Positions 45,091 to 55,077 of a stretch of 64,000 nt of DNA are shown piece after piece. The translations under genes and the position numbers were made by a program. Position 1 is the first letter of the stretch, and each line of letters begins with the position of its first letter. The notes beneath the pieces are model-generated. The model worked only from the letters and a program-made list of their open reading frames with translations, did no database searches and was not told the origin of the DNA. The stretch comes from an uncultured Sphingomonadaceae bacterium (lineage in GTDB: Bacteria; Pseudomonadota; Alphaproteobacteria; Sphingomonadales; Sphingomonadaceae). The stretch spans positions 434,001 to 498,000 of the forward strand of contig CANMVC010000002.1 in the NCBI GenBank assembly GCA_947501325.1, in the 5' to 3' direction.

Positions 45091-48000
45091 TATCGCTTTC
45101 CCGTGGCTGAACAGTTGATTCAGAATTGTCTTTTAAAGCTTTTGCGGCTTCCAAAGCCCGCTCTTCCTGCGCTCTTAGCAGGGCTGGTAGATTCTGGCCG
45201 ACCAATATTTCCGGTTCATAAAATGCCTTCGCGCTGCTCATGAGCTGCATGAAAGGCGCCTGAATACGGACGTTAAACTCTAACGGGATTTTGGCCAACT
45301 GCTTGGTTATGAAGTTTTTGCTAGCTTTATCGCCTTGCTGCAGTCCGGAAAATTTGACCTCGGTGATGATTTCCCCGTCAATCGAACCATCCATACCGAT
45401 GGTCAGCTGCTCATACTTGAGCGATTTTAGGGCATTAAAGGCGAAGTTTGCGAAGGTTCCCATATCTTCATAGGTTAGTTCGCCAATATAGGCGAGCGAG
45501 CCGCCGCCTTTTCTCGCGACCAGATAACCACCCGCAATGCGGCCACCATCCTGATCGAAAATCATCGGTAATTTGCCATCGAATACGCCGGTTGCGGTAA
45601 GGTTTTCAAAATCAAATTGGGTCAGAAACTGCGCTGCATCGACACCTACGACCGTAAATTCCAGTCTTCTCTCCGCATCTTCCCCCAAATCGAGAATAGT
45701 CGGTTCAAGATAAAGCATGCCGCCAGCAAAGGGCCATTGGCCGCCCTCGACCTGCATTTTATAGTCTGGCAACAGCCGATAGAAAAGTTGTCCGTTAAAT
45801 GCTGCGACACCAGGATTGACCTCGGCCATGCGCACCAATTGGCCTGGCTCAGTCTCTAACCCCAGCAGATCAGAAAATTTTATCTCCCCGGACAGCCCGG
45901 TAACCGGACCGAAGGCCGCGGCCAAATTCATGGAGTCGGTGCGGAATGTGCCGGTGCTCTGGACACCGTCCTTAGCTGCATCCCAATTAATTCTGCCGAT
46001 ACCTGTTACCGTGCCTTTGACATTGGCTATCACCCCAAGCGTTAATGGCGTGAGCAATTCCGGTTGTAGCTCGTCGTCAAATGTCAGTCCCGAGACATCG
46101 ATAACGGCTTCGCCTGTGCTGGAATCGAGTTTATGCTGTATCATGACGGTCGCCACTGCGCGCTGGGTCGTGGGTTCCCGCAACAAGCCATCCGCTGTAA
46201 TGAGTCCGTCCGCAAATTTCAGTTGCACATCATTGCTGATCAGTGGCCGATAGCGTTCGACTTGTTTCTCGTCGCGCACCCGAAGCTGGGCGTCCGCCAA
46301 AAAGGCCCCATCAACTAAACGCCAGTCGCCATTCACCTCATCCATTAACAGCGGAATATCAGCTATCTGCCCTTCAGCGCCGACCACTGTACCATTAATT
46401 GTGCGCCCGAAAGCGGCACTGACCAAGGCCATGTCAAATTTCGTCATGCTGTCTGCCGCACCCATACGAATAGAGACATTTTCGGCCGTTATGCCCTTGC
46501 TACCCGAAAAGCCAAGGCGGCCACTGGACAGAACAAGTGGTGTGCCGCCAACCGAGCCATTTAGGTCAAACGACGGCACATTCGCCGCGATATTGACGCC
46601 ATTTCCGTTACTGGAAACTATGCCAGCGTTGCTCGCTGGGCATAATTTGGTCCGTGTCGGGCCAGCAACAAAGGCAGCCGTTCGAAGGCTCGCAAATCGC
46701 AAGTCAACGCATTCACGATAAAAAGAAAATCCGCCATAGCTGTCAACAATCCCGTTAATCGGTATCTGTAGCCCGGTTACCTGCCCATCCGGTAATGGCC
46801 CTGAAAGTATAACGCGACCATCAAGCATTGTGCCACCACCGCGCGCGGGCGAAAAATTGAGATTAGGGACATTGAGTTTTGCCGTCCCTGCCTGATAAGC
46901 GGCCATTTGCAGACTGCCGGAAAAGCCGCGCGACAAGCTGCCATCATTCAAATCTATGCTGGCGTCGGGGAACCCGCCACCGTTGAGGAGAAGGTTGCCT
47001 TCAGCCAACATCTTCACATCATTGTTCGCAAATGTCAGCAAAATGGCGTTATCGAGCGCAATTTCTGCGCCCGAACGGGAAGTTCCGTTCAGCGCGTTGA
47101 TCGCCAATTTGGTCCCCGCCGCTCCCATATCAAAACGCACATCACTGGTAAAATCGAAGGCATTGCCAGCATTGCCGATGGCGGTGACCAGCTTTTTGAC
47201 AATGGGGCCAATCGGCGTTCCATCGGTCGATTTTGCGAATCCACCAGTTTGCCCCAACAGCTTTTTGGAAATCTGTGCAGACCTGATCTCCGGAGCCCCT
47301 TCGAACCGCGCTGTAACCGGATCATCGCCGTAACCAATTTGGAATGGTCCGCTAACCCTCGCAATATCCGCGCGCCCGTAAGGTGATTGGATGCTATTTG
47401 TCGTGAGATCGATTTTCCCGCTGCTACGTTCCATATCGCCGGTAAACGAGATATTAGATTTGACGGTCTTGACCCTGTAATCGTCATATACCAATGCTCC
47501 GCTCGATATGCCCGCATCGCCAGACCAGCTGGCAAAATCCTGTCCCAGTTCGACTGACAGCGCCATACCGATATTCTTTGCGTTCAAGTCAAGGTCAGCA
47601 CAATTCACTTCTGACAAACGTAAAGGGCCGTTCAATTGAGGCTTGCGTTTTACAATGGCGATTTCGCCAAAATAACTCGGATTAGATAGAGCGCAGCCGC
47701 CCAGTGTGAGCCGCTCGCTCAATGCGGCTAGCTCACCTGCAAATCCGTCGTGCAAGTTACCAGATCCGTTCAGAGCCAATCCAATAGGACCAAAGTCACT
47801 ATCAATCCGTAATTGTGCCTTTTCCAACGTCAAGGATATATCCGGTAGCGCCAATGGGCTGTCATCCTCGGGGTCGGAAAATTTATCAAGCGCGCCGAAC
47901 GATAATTTCCCGTCTTTCAGGCGGCCAAAGGCCTTGACCCCGCTTGCTCTGACCCAGTTTATCCCGGCACCTTCCGTGCCCAGGCTATTGCCTATTTCCA

Positions 48001-48265
48001 CCAGATCAGCCGTCAGGTCTGGCTTGTCGGGATCCCCTATGACCAGATTGCGAATGATCTGTTTGCGAAAACCAATATCTTCGATTTCGTAACTGGCTTC
48101 CACGCCCCGCTTATCTAGCTCACCACGAACGAAATTGTCGGCAATCGTGATCCGGCTGAACCACAAAATTATGAAAGCGACCAGCAATAGAAAAAGAATC
48201 ACATAGACAAATAGTCGCGGCCGTAATCGGCGCCCTATAGGGCTTGGATCTATTTCTTCCTCCAT
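45080..48265 (-). CDS. ydbH: YdbH family AsmA-like intermembrane transport protein
   Basis: The ATG at 48265 gives 1061 residues; a TTG at 48301 is an in-frame alternative. One membrane helix near residues 18-38 (LFVYVILFLLLVAFIILWF) is followed by a very long periplasmic part of beta-strand repeats, as in AsmA-like bridges. The C-terminal portion carries the YdbH signatures around VEGGQWPFAGGMLYLEP and GGSLAYIGELTYEDMG. In E. coli, YdbH and YnbE form an intermembrane bridge that moves phospholipids to the outer membrane, redundantly with TamB and YhdP. The operon order ydbH-ynbE-ydbL is the same here. It is divergent from radC. Confidence 0.92.
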   Translation of the reverse strand: MEEEIDPSPIGRRLRPRLFVYVILFLLLVAFIILWFSRITIADNFVRGELDKRGVEASYEIEDIGFRKQIIRNLVIGDPDKPDLTADLVEIGNSLGTEGAGINWVRASGVKAFGRLKDGKLSFGALDKFSDPEDDSPLALPDISLTLEKAQLRIDSDFGPIGLALNGSGNLHDGFAGELAALSERLTLGGCALSNPSYFGEIAIVKRKPQLNGPLRLSEVNCADLDLNAKNIGMALSVELGQDFASWSGDAGISSGALVYDDYRVKTVKSNISFTGDMERSSGKIDLTTNSIQSPYGRADIARVSGPFQIGYGDDPVTARFEGAPEIRSAQISKKLLGQTGGFAKSTDGTPIGPIVKKLVTAIGNAGNAFDFTSDVRFDMGAAGTKLAINALNGTSRSGAEIALDNAILLTFANNDVKMLAEGNLLLNGGGFPDASIDLNDGSLSRGFSGSLQMAAYQAGTAKLNVPNLNFSPARGGGTMLDGRVILSGPLPDGQVTGLQIPINGIVDSYGGFSFYRECVDLRFASLRTAAFVAGPTRTKLCPASNAGIVSSNGNGVNIAANVPSFDLNGSVGGTPLVLSSGRLGFSGSKGITAENVSIRMGAADSMTKFDMALVSAAFGRTINGTVVGAEGQIADIPLLMDEVNGDWRLVDGAFLADAQLRVRDEKQVERYRPLISNDVQLKFADGLITADGLLREPTTQRAVATVMIQHKLDSSTGEAVIDVSGLTFDDELQPELLTPLTLGVIANVKGTVTGIGRINWDAAKDGVQSTGTFRTDSMNLAAAFGPVTGLSGEIKFSDLLGLETEPGQLVRMAEVNPGVAAFNGQLFYRLLPDYKMQVEGGQWPFAGGMLYLEPTILDLGEDAERRLEFTVVGVDAAQFLTQFDFENLTATGVFDGKLPMIFDQDGGRIAGGYLVARKGGGSLAYIGELTYEDMGTFANFAFNALKSLKYEQLTIGMDGSIDGEIITEVKFSGLQQGDKASKNFITKQLAKIPLEFNVRIQAPFMQLMSSAKAFYEPEILVGQNLPALLRAQEERALEAAKALKDNSESTVQPRESDNEP

Positions 48266-48426
48266 CCGAGGTGAAATGCAGAACTCTAGCTTAAGTTGCA
48301 ATGTACAAGTGGGCCGGCAGGTGAGTTTTTGCGCTATTTTATATGGAATTAAACATATTCGGCCAATACTTGCTGTTATTGGGCTTTAGCTATGCCCTTT
48401 TCGGACAATCGGGCTATGATGCCGAC

Positions 48427-49143
48427 ATGCCCGCATTGGACAATTCCCGAAAATCCAAGCCGAAATCACTAAGCCACCATGGCGAAGGCCATCGCGCCCG
48501 TTTAAGGGAGCGCCTTTTGGAAGGAAGCGGCGACGCGCTTTTGGATCACGAGCTTATCGAATTTATACTTACTCTGGCAATCCCCCGGCGAGACATGAAA
48601 CCAATCGCCAAAGATCTGATCAATACATTTGGAAGTCTGTCCGCGCTGCTTACAGCCGACGGAGATTCGATCAAACAAGTGCCCGGCATGGGGGAAACCA
48701 GTGCTGCCGCCATCAAGATTGTTCAAGCGGCTGCATTGCGACTCATTTCCGAGCCCATCCGCGAGCAGCCAATCCTGACCAGCTGGCAGGCTCTGCTAGA
48801 CTATCTCCGTGCCGATATGGCGCATCTAGTCCACGAGCGGGTCCGGGTGCTGCATCTCAATAGCAAAAACCGGCTGATCCGCGACGAGTCGGTCAGCGAA
48901 GGATCCATTGATCAGGCCGCCATTTATACCCGCGAGGTTATCAAACGCGCCTTGGAGTTAGGGTCGGCGGCTATCATATTAGTGCATAATCATCCCAGCG
49001 GGGACAGTACGCCGAGCCGCCAGGACATCGCAGTCACCAAAGATATTTGCGACGCCGGAAGAAAGCTCGGCATTGCCGTCCATGATCATATCATCATCGG
49101 CAAGGACGGTCATACATCCTTCCGTTCCAAGGGCTTGATCTAG
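48427..49143 (+). CDS. radC: RadC family JAB1/MPN domain protein
   Basis: The start at 48427 gives 238 residues; 48343 is an in-frame alternative, and neither has a good ribosome-binding site. A helix-hairpin-helix region (GSLSALLTADGDSIKQVPGM) leads to the JAB metalloprotease-like domain with the metal motif HNHPSGDSTPSRQD. RadC proteins were long linked to repair, but their function is unsettled. It is convergent with the DoxX-NDH-2 gene, 7 nt apart. Confidence 0.93.
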   Translation: MPALDNSRKSKPKSLSHHGEGHRARLRERLLEGSGDALLDHELIEFILTLAIPRRDMKPIAKDLINTFGSLSALLTADGDSIKQVPGMGETSAAAIKIVQAAALRLISEPIREQPILTSWQALLDYLRADMAHLVHERVRVLHLNSKNRLIRDESVSEGSIDQAAIYTREVIKRALELGSAAIILVHNHPSGDSTPSRQDIAVTKDICDAGRKLGIAVHDHIIIGKDGHTSFRSKGLI

Positions 49144-49150
49144 AAACGCC

Positions 49151-51313
49151 TTAAGCGCCGCTATCCTTACCGGTGATAAGTCTGATGCCCAGTTGCAGCG
49201 TGAAATAGGACCATATCCAGTTCACCAGCACCGATATCCGGTTCCGCATCCCGGAGAGGAAACCGACATGCACTGCACCCCATAACCACCAAGCCAGCGC
49301 GCCATGCAATTTCATAAAACCAAAATCCGCGACAGCGCTTTTTCGACCGATGGTCGCCAGGCTGCCCTGATGCTTATATCGGAAGGGTGCGATTTGCTTG
49401 TCATCCAAAAGCTGTTTTTGAATATAGTTTGCCACATAAACACCGGCCTGTTTGGCCGCAGGGGCCAGTCCGGGAACAGGGTTGCCGTCCCACGCATTGC
49501 TGCCAGCGGTATCACCAATCGCAAAGACATTTTTGTGTCCGGCAACGCGCATATGGTCATCGACCGCGACACGGCCCGCGCGATCGGTATCGGCATCCAG
49601 CCATTGACCGGCCGGAGAGGCAATAACACCGGCGGCCCAAAGCACAGTTTCGGTGTCGATTTCGATATCATCACCAATTTTTACGCGATCGGCAGCAATA
49701 TCTGTCACGCGTGATTTTAAACGGATATCGACGCCCAAATTGCCCAGCGAGGCCGCCGCGTGCGCAGAGAGATTTTCAGGAAAGGCGGGCAATATCCGAT
49801 CACCCGATTGCACTAGAATGATTTGAGCTTGCGCAGGATTGATCCGGCTGAATTCGTCCTTTAGCCCGTGATGGGCCAATTCGGCAATCGCTCCGGCCAG
49901 TTCGACGCCTGTCGGTCCTGCACCAACAATAACGAATGTGAGCAGACGTTTAACCCGTTCCGGGTCATTGGACGACTCCGCCCGTTCAAAAGCGCGGAGA
50001 ACATGGCCGCGAACGGATACACCGTCTTCGATTGTTTTCAAGCCGGGCGCAAATGGGGCCCATTCATCCTTGCCGAAATAACTATGTGACGCGCCTGTTG
50101 CTAACACCAGGTGATCATAATCCAAGCTGTTCTGGCCATAAGTCAGTGTTTGCGCCGCGCTATCGACGCTGCCCACCTCGCCCATTAAAACGTGCACGTT
50201 ACCGTCGTTGCGGAACAGACCCCGAATTGGGGTTGCCACATCGGCCGGCGATAGCGCAGCCGTTGCGATTTGATAGAGAAGTGGCTGAAACAGATGATAA
50301 TTATGCCGGTCGATAAGTGTGATACGAACAGGTAGGTTCTTGAGCTTGTTCACGCAGGCCAGCCCGCCAAAACCAGCGCCCACAACTACGATGTGCGGCC
50401 AATGTTCTGGAACATCCTCATATTTTCGGTCGAACAGGATATTGGATTCCAGCCAGCCCGAGATCATCCGGTCGACCGACAGATAACCGCTGCCAAAAAT
50501 GATCATCAATCCAAACAGCAACATCGGATAAAGCGTCAAATCGGGGTGCAGGCCCATCACTGCCAGCGTGCTGAGGACAATTATCAGCGCCAAACCCGTC
50601 AACGGAATGATCATCCCGGCAATCAGAAAAACCGCGAAACCGATAGCTACAACAGAACTCATGCCGGCGAAGCTTTTGACAGGGAAAAACATATCTGACT
50701 CAGTCACATCGAGCAATCCAGCGACCATGAACAAGGCCACCGCCAACCATATCCGAACCGCTAGCAACCATGCCGGCGCGACTTTGGCCGTCAAAAATTG
50801 GAAAAAGCGCATGACTGGCCGAGCAAATGGCAGAGCACTTCCGCCCAGTCCGCCTGCCACTGCGCGATCAAAGGAGAACCCGCCAGCCCCGCGTAAAACA
50901 TACCAGCCCAAGATCGCAATCAACCAAAGATTGAGGTCAATAAGGACATATTCGATCTGACTCACCGCCAGCAACGTCAATATCGCCAAAGCCGCGCCGC
51001 GCGTAAAGAATCCGAACAACAGCAATATCGGCGCGACAATTTCTATCATTACCCCAACCAGTGCAGCCGTTTCGGGAGCCATCCAGGAAACAGGATATTC
51101 AAAACGCGCCAGGCTTAAGGCAGTGTCCCAGTCAGAGAGCTTTACGGCGCCTGACCGGAATATTGCTTGTGCAACAAACAACCGGACCAGAAAATCAAAA
51201 AATGGACTGATCAAGGAAATGATCGAACGATAAGTCTTGACCCATATTCGGAGTGTGACGCGTAAAAATGGCGATAAACGCTCTTCTTGCAAAACTGCTT
51301 GTTCGCTGGTCAT
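49151..51313 (-). CDS. DoxX-type membrane region fused to type II NADH dehydrogenase
   Basis: The 720-residue protein has an N-terminal membrane part (about 40-285) with two DoxX-like units, starting LVRLFVAQAIFRSGAVKLSDWD. A complete NDH-2-type flavoprotein follows, with GAGFGGL (312-318) for FAD, VIVGAGPTGVELAGAIAEL for NADH, and FAIGDTA near the end. The C-terminal helix WWLWGAVHVGFLSGMRNRIS is usual for membrane-bound NDH-2. It probably oxidises NADH and reduces quinone without pumping protons. DoxX membrane domains are usually separate proteins, so the fusion suggests the membrane part channels electrons or tethers the enzyme. Confidence 0.9.
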   Translation of the reverse strand: MTSEQAVLQEERLSPFLRVTLRIWVKTYRSIISLISPFFDFLVRLFVAQAIFRSGAVKLSDWDTALSLARFEYPVSWMAPETAALVGVMIEIVAPILLLFGFFTRGAALAILTLLAVSQIEYVLIDLNLWLIAILGWYVLRGAGGFSFDRAVAGGLGGSALPFARPVMRFFQFLTAKVAPAWLLAVRIWLAVALFMVAGLLDVTESDMFFPVKSFAGMSSVVAIGFAVFLIAGMIIPLTGLALIIVLSTLAVMGLHPDLTLYPMLLFGLMIIFGSGYLSVDRMISGWLESNILFDRKYEDVPEHWPHIVVVGAGFGGLACVNKLKNLPVRITLIDRHNYHLFQPLLYQIATAALSPADVATPIRGLFRNDGNVHVLMGEVGSVDSAAQTLTYGQNSLDYDHLVLATGASHSYFGKDEWAPFAPGLKTIEDGVSVRGHVLRAFERAESSNDPERVKRLLTFVIVGAGPTGVELAGAIAELAHHGLKDEFSRINPAQAQIILVQSGDRILPAFPENLSAHAAASLGNLGVDIRLKSRVTDIAADRVKIGDDIEIDTETVLWAAGVIASPAGQWLDADTDRAGRVAVDDHMRVAGHKNVFAIGDTAGSNAWDGNPVPGLAPAAKQAGVYVANYIQKQLLDDKQIAPFRYKHQGSLATIGRKSAVADFGFMKLHGALAWWLWGAVHVGFLSGMRNRISVLVNWIWSYFTLQLGIRLITGKDSGA

Positions 51314-51377
51314 TTCGTGATCCCCTCATCACCCTATTCGCCGCAACGGCTCAATAGTTACAGCCGTCCCCATGCGC

Positions 51378-52478
51378 TCAATAAAGAAACATCGGCATAC
51401 CTTCTATTTGCACCAGATTAGCGCGATATTGTCGCGCGTCATATAGACCCGAAACGTTCACGCCCTTGGTGCCTTCCAGCAAAGTGCCAATGGGTACGAC
51501 ACCATAATTGCCGTCTTCCAGACAAACCATATTAGAGGTACGGCCTTCCTCGATCAATTGTACGGCCAGCGCGCCAAATGCAAAGCCTACCATGCGGTCC
51601 ATCGCATCTGGCTCCCCAGCGCGCATCAGATAGGCCAGTTCCTGCACGATGGTGCGCTCCGGCGACCGCGCTTCTATTTCCCTAGCCAACTGTGTGCCTA
51701 TATTCACGCCGATACGATTGGTATTGGATTTGCTGATCTCGCCGTCATCAGCATCGTGGCCAGCCAGCTTTGCGCCTTCTGATACCAAACAGATGGCGTA
51801 ACTTTCCGGATTATTCTCTTTGTCTGCAAGTAATAGCGGTAGCAGCGCGTCCATATCCGCCGGAACCTCGGCAATGACAGTGCGATCAGATTGCGACAGA
51901 AAGCCTGATAATAGCGCGGTCTCGCCGGATCGTCGGCCAAATAGCTCAATGACCGCTATCCGCTCATGACTCGCGACCGTGGTTCGCAATGCGTTTATCG
52001 CTTCGACCGACCGGGTCACAGCAGTTGAAAATCCAATGCAGTAATCCGTACCGAAAACATCATTATCCATCGTCTTCGGGATGGAAATTACATTGCGACC
52101 CAGACTGGCGAGATGGGCTGAAAACCGCAATGTACCATCGCCACCCATGGTAATCAGCGCATCGACTTTCAGCGCGTCCAATATGTCGAGTACCTTTTGT
52201 GTTTGGTCCCCTTTACTGGTGTTGCGGGGGTCGCAGCGCGAGCTGTGCAATATGGTTCCGCCTTGACGGTCAATGCCACGGACCGCGTCCTTATCGAGCA
52301 CCATGGCACAGTTTTCGAGTGACCATGGGTCGGTGGGATCAGTTTCCAACACCCCTTCCCATCCCCGCCGCAACCCGATGACATCCCAGCCGCGTTGCCA
52401 GGCCGACATTGCAATTGAACGGATGCACGGGTTGAGCCCCGGAACATCGCCGCCGCCGGTTAGTACTGCCAGACGCAT
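51378..52478 (-). CDS. 6-phosphofructokinase, probably ATP-dependent with PPi-type motif
   Basis: The 366-residue protein has the PFK fold: LTGGGDVPGLNPCIR at the start, GGDGT at 112-116, and PKTMDND at 134-140. In this family Gly after GGD marks ATP use and Asp marks pyrophosphate use, while Lys in PKT is usual for pyrophosphate enzymes and for the plant/trypanosome ATP-dependent group. The Gly/Lys combination here suggests an ATP enzyme of that latter group. It is divergent from purB. Many sphingomonads rely on the Entner-Doudoroff route, so the phosphoryl donor and direction merit notice. Confidence 0.93.
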   Translation of the reverse strand: MRLAVLTGGGDVPGLNPCIRSIAMSAWQRGWDVIGLRRGWEGVLETDPTDPWSLENCAMVLDKDAVRGIDRQGGTILHSSRCDPRNTSKGDQTQKVLDILDALKVDALITMGGDGTLRFSAHLASLGRNVISIPKTMDNDVFGTDYCIGFSTAVTRSVEAINALRTTVASHERIAVIELFGRRSGETALLSGFLSQSDRTVIAEVPADMDALLPLLLADKENNPESYAICLVSEGAKLAGHDADDGEISKSNTNRIGVNIGTQLAREIEARSPERTIVQELAYLMRAGEPDAMDRMVGFAFGALAVQLIEEGRTSNMVCLEDGNYGVVPIGTLLEGTKGVNVSGLYDARQYRANLVQIEGMPMFLY

Positions 52479-52599
52479 ATTCTTCTCCCCAATGATCCAC
52501 CCGTTGCCGACTCATAATGTAGCTGCTAGCGGGTCGGCAAATCTCTGATCATGCTATGGCCAGATTAAACCAGCTTTTACAGATTCAAGGAAAGAAAAA

Positions 52600-53901
52600 A
52601 TGGTACCTCGCTATTCCCGCCCCGAAATGGTTGCCATTTGGGAGCCCGAATCCAAATTCCAGATCTGGTTCGAGATAGAGGCACATGCCACCGATGCCTT
52701 GGCAGAACTGGGCGTTGTCCCCAAAGAAGCGGCAGAAGCCATTTGGGCAAAAGGGAAATTTGATGTCGCGCGGATCGACGAGATTGAACGCGAAGTAAAA
52801 CATGATGTCATCGCCTTCCTGACCAATGTTGCCGAAAATGTCGGCGAAGAAGCGCGTTTCATGCACCAAGGCATGACATCAAGCGATGTGCTCGACACCT
52901 GCGTCGCTGTTCAACTTGCCCGTGCGAGCGACATATTGCTCGACGATTTGGATAAGCTGCTCGCGGCGATCAAAACTCGTGCTTATGAGCATAAATTTAC
53001 CCCGACCATCGGTCGCAGCCACGGTATCCACGGCGAACCGGTGACATTCGGTATGAAACTGGCGCAGGCCTATGCCGAATTTAAACGCAATCGCGCCCGC
53101 CTCGTCCTGGCACGCGAGGAAATCGCAACCTGCGCAATATCCGGCGCTGTCGGAACATTCGCGAATATCGATCCTAAGGTCGAAGCGCATGTGGCAGAAA
53201 AAATGGGACTGGAAATTGAGCCCGTTTCGACACAGGTCATTCCGCGGGATCGCCATGCGCAATATTTTGCTACTCTGGCTGTGATCGCTTCGTCGGTCGA
53301 AAGGTTGGCTGTGGAGATTCGCCATTTGCAGCGCACAGAAGTGCTCGAGGCCGAGGAATATTTCTCTCCCGGTCAAAAGGGTTCGAGCGCAATGCCGCAC
53401 AAGCGCAACCCGATCCTGACCGAAAATCTGACCGGCCTTGCCCGCATGGTGCGCAGCTATGCGCTACCTGCCATGGAGAATGTCGCTCTGTGGCACGAGC
53501 GGGATATTTCCCACAGTTCGGTAGAACGGATGATAGGCCCGGACGCTACGATCACGTTGGACTTTGCCCTTGCCCGTTTGACCGGCGTGATTGAAAAACT
53601 TCTCATCTACCCGGAACGGATGCAGAAAAATCTCGACCGGATGGGTGGGCTTGTGCACTCTCAACGCGTGCTGCTGGCACTAACCCAAGCTGGTATTAGC
53701 CGCGAAGATAGCTATCGGATCGTGCAACGCAATGCGATGAAGGTGTGGGAATCGGATGGCGAGATTGCTTTGCTCGATCTGCTCAAGGCTGACCCCGATG
53801 TCACCGCCAAGTTGTCTGACGAAGAGCTGGAAGAGCGATTTAACCTCGATTATCACTTCAAGCATATCGACACGATTTTTGAGCGCGTATTTGGTGAATG
53901 A
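52600..53901 (+). CDS. purB: Adenylosuccinate lyase
   Basis: The 433-residue protein carries the superfamily signature GSSAMPHKRNPIL, with the catalytic Ser loop, plus TSSDVLDTCVAVQLARA and GRSHGIHGEPVTFG. It splits adenylosuccinate to AMP and also acts earlier in purine synthesis on SAICAR. AAGGAA lies upstream of the ATG. It is transcribed alone, divergent from the phosphofructokinase gene and 88 nt before lapA. Confidence 0.97.
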   Translation: MVPRYSRPEMVAIWEPESKFQIWFEIEAHATDALAELGVVPKEAAEAIWAKGKFDVARIDEIEREVKHDVIAFLTNVAENVGEEARFMHQGMTSSDVLDTCVAVQLARASDILLDDLDKLLAAIKTRAYEHKFTPTIGRSHGIHGEPVTFGMKLAQAYAEFKRNRARLVLAREEIATCAISGAVGTFANIDPKVEAHVAEKMGLEIEPVSTQVIPRDRHAQYFATLAVIASSVERLAVEIRHLQRTEVLEAEEYFSPGQKGSSAMPHKRNPILTENLTGLARMVRSYALPAMENVALWHERDISHSSVERMIGPDATITLDFALARLTGVIEKLLIYPERMQKNLDRMGGLVHSQRVLLALTQAGISREDSYRIVQRNAMKVWESDGEIALLDLLKADPDVTAKLSDEELEERFNLDYHFKHIDTIFERVFGE

Positions 53902-53989
53902 GCTTCCTGCTGAACGCAAAATAGTAACAGCTCTGGTCAGTGATCGAATTTACGCGTAATATATAAAAAAATGCAAATAAGGGCTTTAT

Positions 53990-54397
53990 ATGCAGTTCAT
54001 CAAAACGCTTTTCTGGGTCATTTTGGCAATCATTTTGGTCGTGTTTGCAGTCAATAACTGGTCGCCAACATCGGTATTGATCTGGGAAGATGTCCGCATC
54101 GATACCAAATTGCCAGTTCTGGTGATCGGCGCATTCATTCTGGGCTTCCTGCCTTTATGGCTCATCCACCGTGCATCGAAATGGCGTTTAAATCGTCGGA
54201 TCAAGACATTGGAAGCGGCGGTCCGCCCCATAGTAACGCCCGCTTCCACAGCTACAACAGCCTCCAAAACGCCGCCCACTTCTGCGCCACAAGCCAAACC
54301 TGCTGCAGCGCCGCTGGATCTGGGCAAAGAGCAAATTGCGGAACCTACGCCAGCGGTTTCATCGATCACGGGCGACGATAAGGCAGCGAGGACATGA
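53990..54397 (+). CDS. lapA: LapA domain (DUF1049) membrane protein
   Basis: The 135-residue protein has two membrane helices (about 5-24 and 42-62; TLFWVILAIILVVFAVNNW and LPVLVIGAFILGFLPLWL) in the LapA pattern, then a cytoplasmic Ala/Pro/Thr-rich tail. In E. coli LapA works with LapB in controlling LpxC and lipopolysaccharide synthesis; no lapB is next to it here. Its stop overlaps the pyrF start by 4 nt. Confidence 0.85.
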   Translation: MQFIKTLFWVILAIILVVFAVNNWSPTSVLIWEDVRIDTKLPVLVIGAFILGFLPLWLIHRASKWRLNRRIKTLEAAVRPIVTPASTATTASKTPPTSAPQAKPAAAPLDLGKEQIAEPTPAVSSITGDDKAART

Positions 54398-55068
54398 GCA
54401 ACCCGATATTTGTTGCCGTCGACACACCCATATTGGATAATGCGATTGCGCTGGCCCAGTCTGTGAAAGGCCATGTCGGTGGCTTGAAGCTCGGTCTTGA
54501 ATTTTTCTGTGCCAATGGTCATCATGGCGTCCATGAAATCCAGAAAATCGGCCTCCCCATTTTCCTCGATCTGAAGCTCCACGACATTCCCAATACGGTC
54601 GCAAAAGCGATGCAGGCGATTAATGTCCTCGAGCCAGCAATTGTAACAATTCATGCTTCCGGCGGACGGGCCATGATGGAGGATGCCAAGGCCGCCGCTG
54701 GCAGCCACACAAAGGTTGTCGGCGTGACGCTGCTAACCTCACTGGACCAGCGCGATATGGACAAAATCGGCTATAGCGGAAGTCCGCATGATCAGGTCGA
54801 ACGGCTGGCCAATCTCTCCGCAGAAGCGGGCCTCGACGGCATCGTCTGTTCCGGCAATGAAGTGGGCGCGGCCCATAAAATCTGGAAAGACGGCTATTTC
54901 GTCGTGCCTGGCCTGCGCCCAGCCAATGGCAAAGCCGGCGATCAAAAACGCACGGTTACGCCTCGCGCAGCGCGCGACGACGGCGCCAGCGTTCTGGTCA
55001 TTGGCCGCCCGATTACAGCAGCGGGAGATCCCAACGCAGCGGCGCGGTCGATAGAAGCCACGCTTTAA
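54394..55068 (+). CDS. pyrF: Orotidine 5'-phosphate decarboxylase
   Basis: The 224-residue barrel enzyme carries the catalytic motif FLDLKLHDIPNTV (Asp-x-Lys-x-x-Asp) and the phosphate-loop RPITAAGDPNAAA near the C-terminus. It decarboxylates OMP to UMP. It overlaps lapA by 4 nt and precedes trpF by 9 nt, which is the usual sphingomonad order. Confidence 0.97.
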   Translation: MSNPIFVAVDTPILDNAIALAQSVKGHVGGLKLGLEFFCANGHHGVHEIQKIGLPIFLDLKLHDIPNTVAKAMQAINVLEPAIVTIHASGGRAMMEDAKAAAGSHTKVVGVTLLTSLDQRDMDKIGYSGSPHDQVERLANLSAEAGLDGIVCSGNEVGAAHKIWKDGYFVVPGLRPANGKAGDQKRTVTPRAARDDGASVLVIGRPITAAGDPNAAARSIEATL

Positions 55069-55077
55069 AGCAAGATT

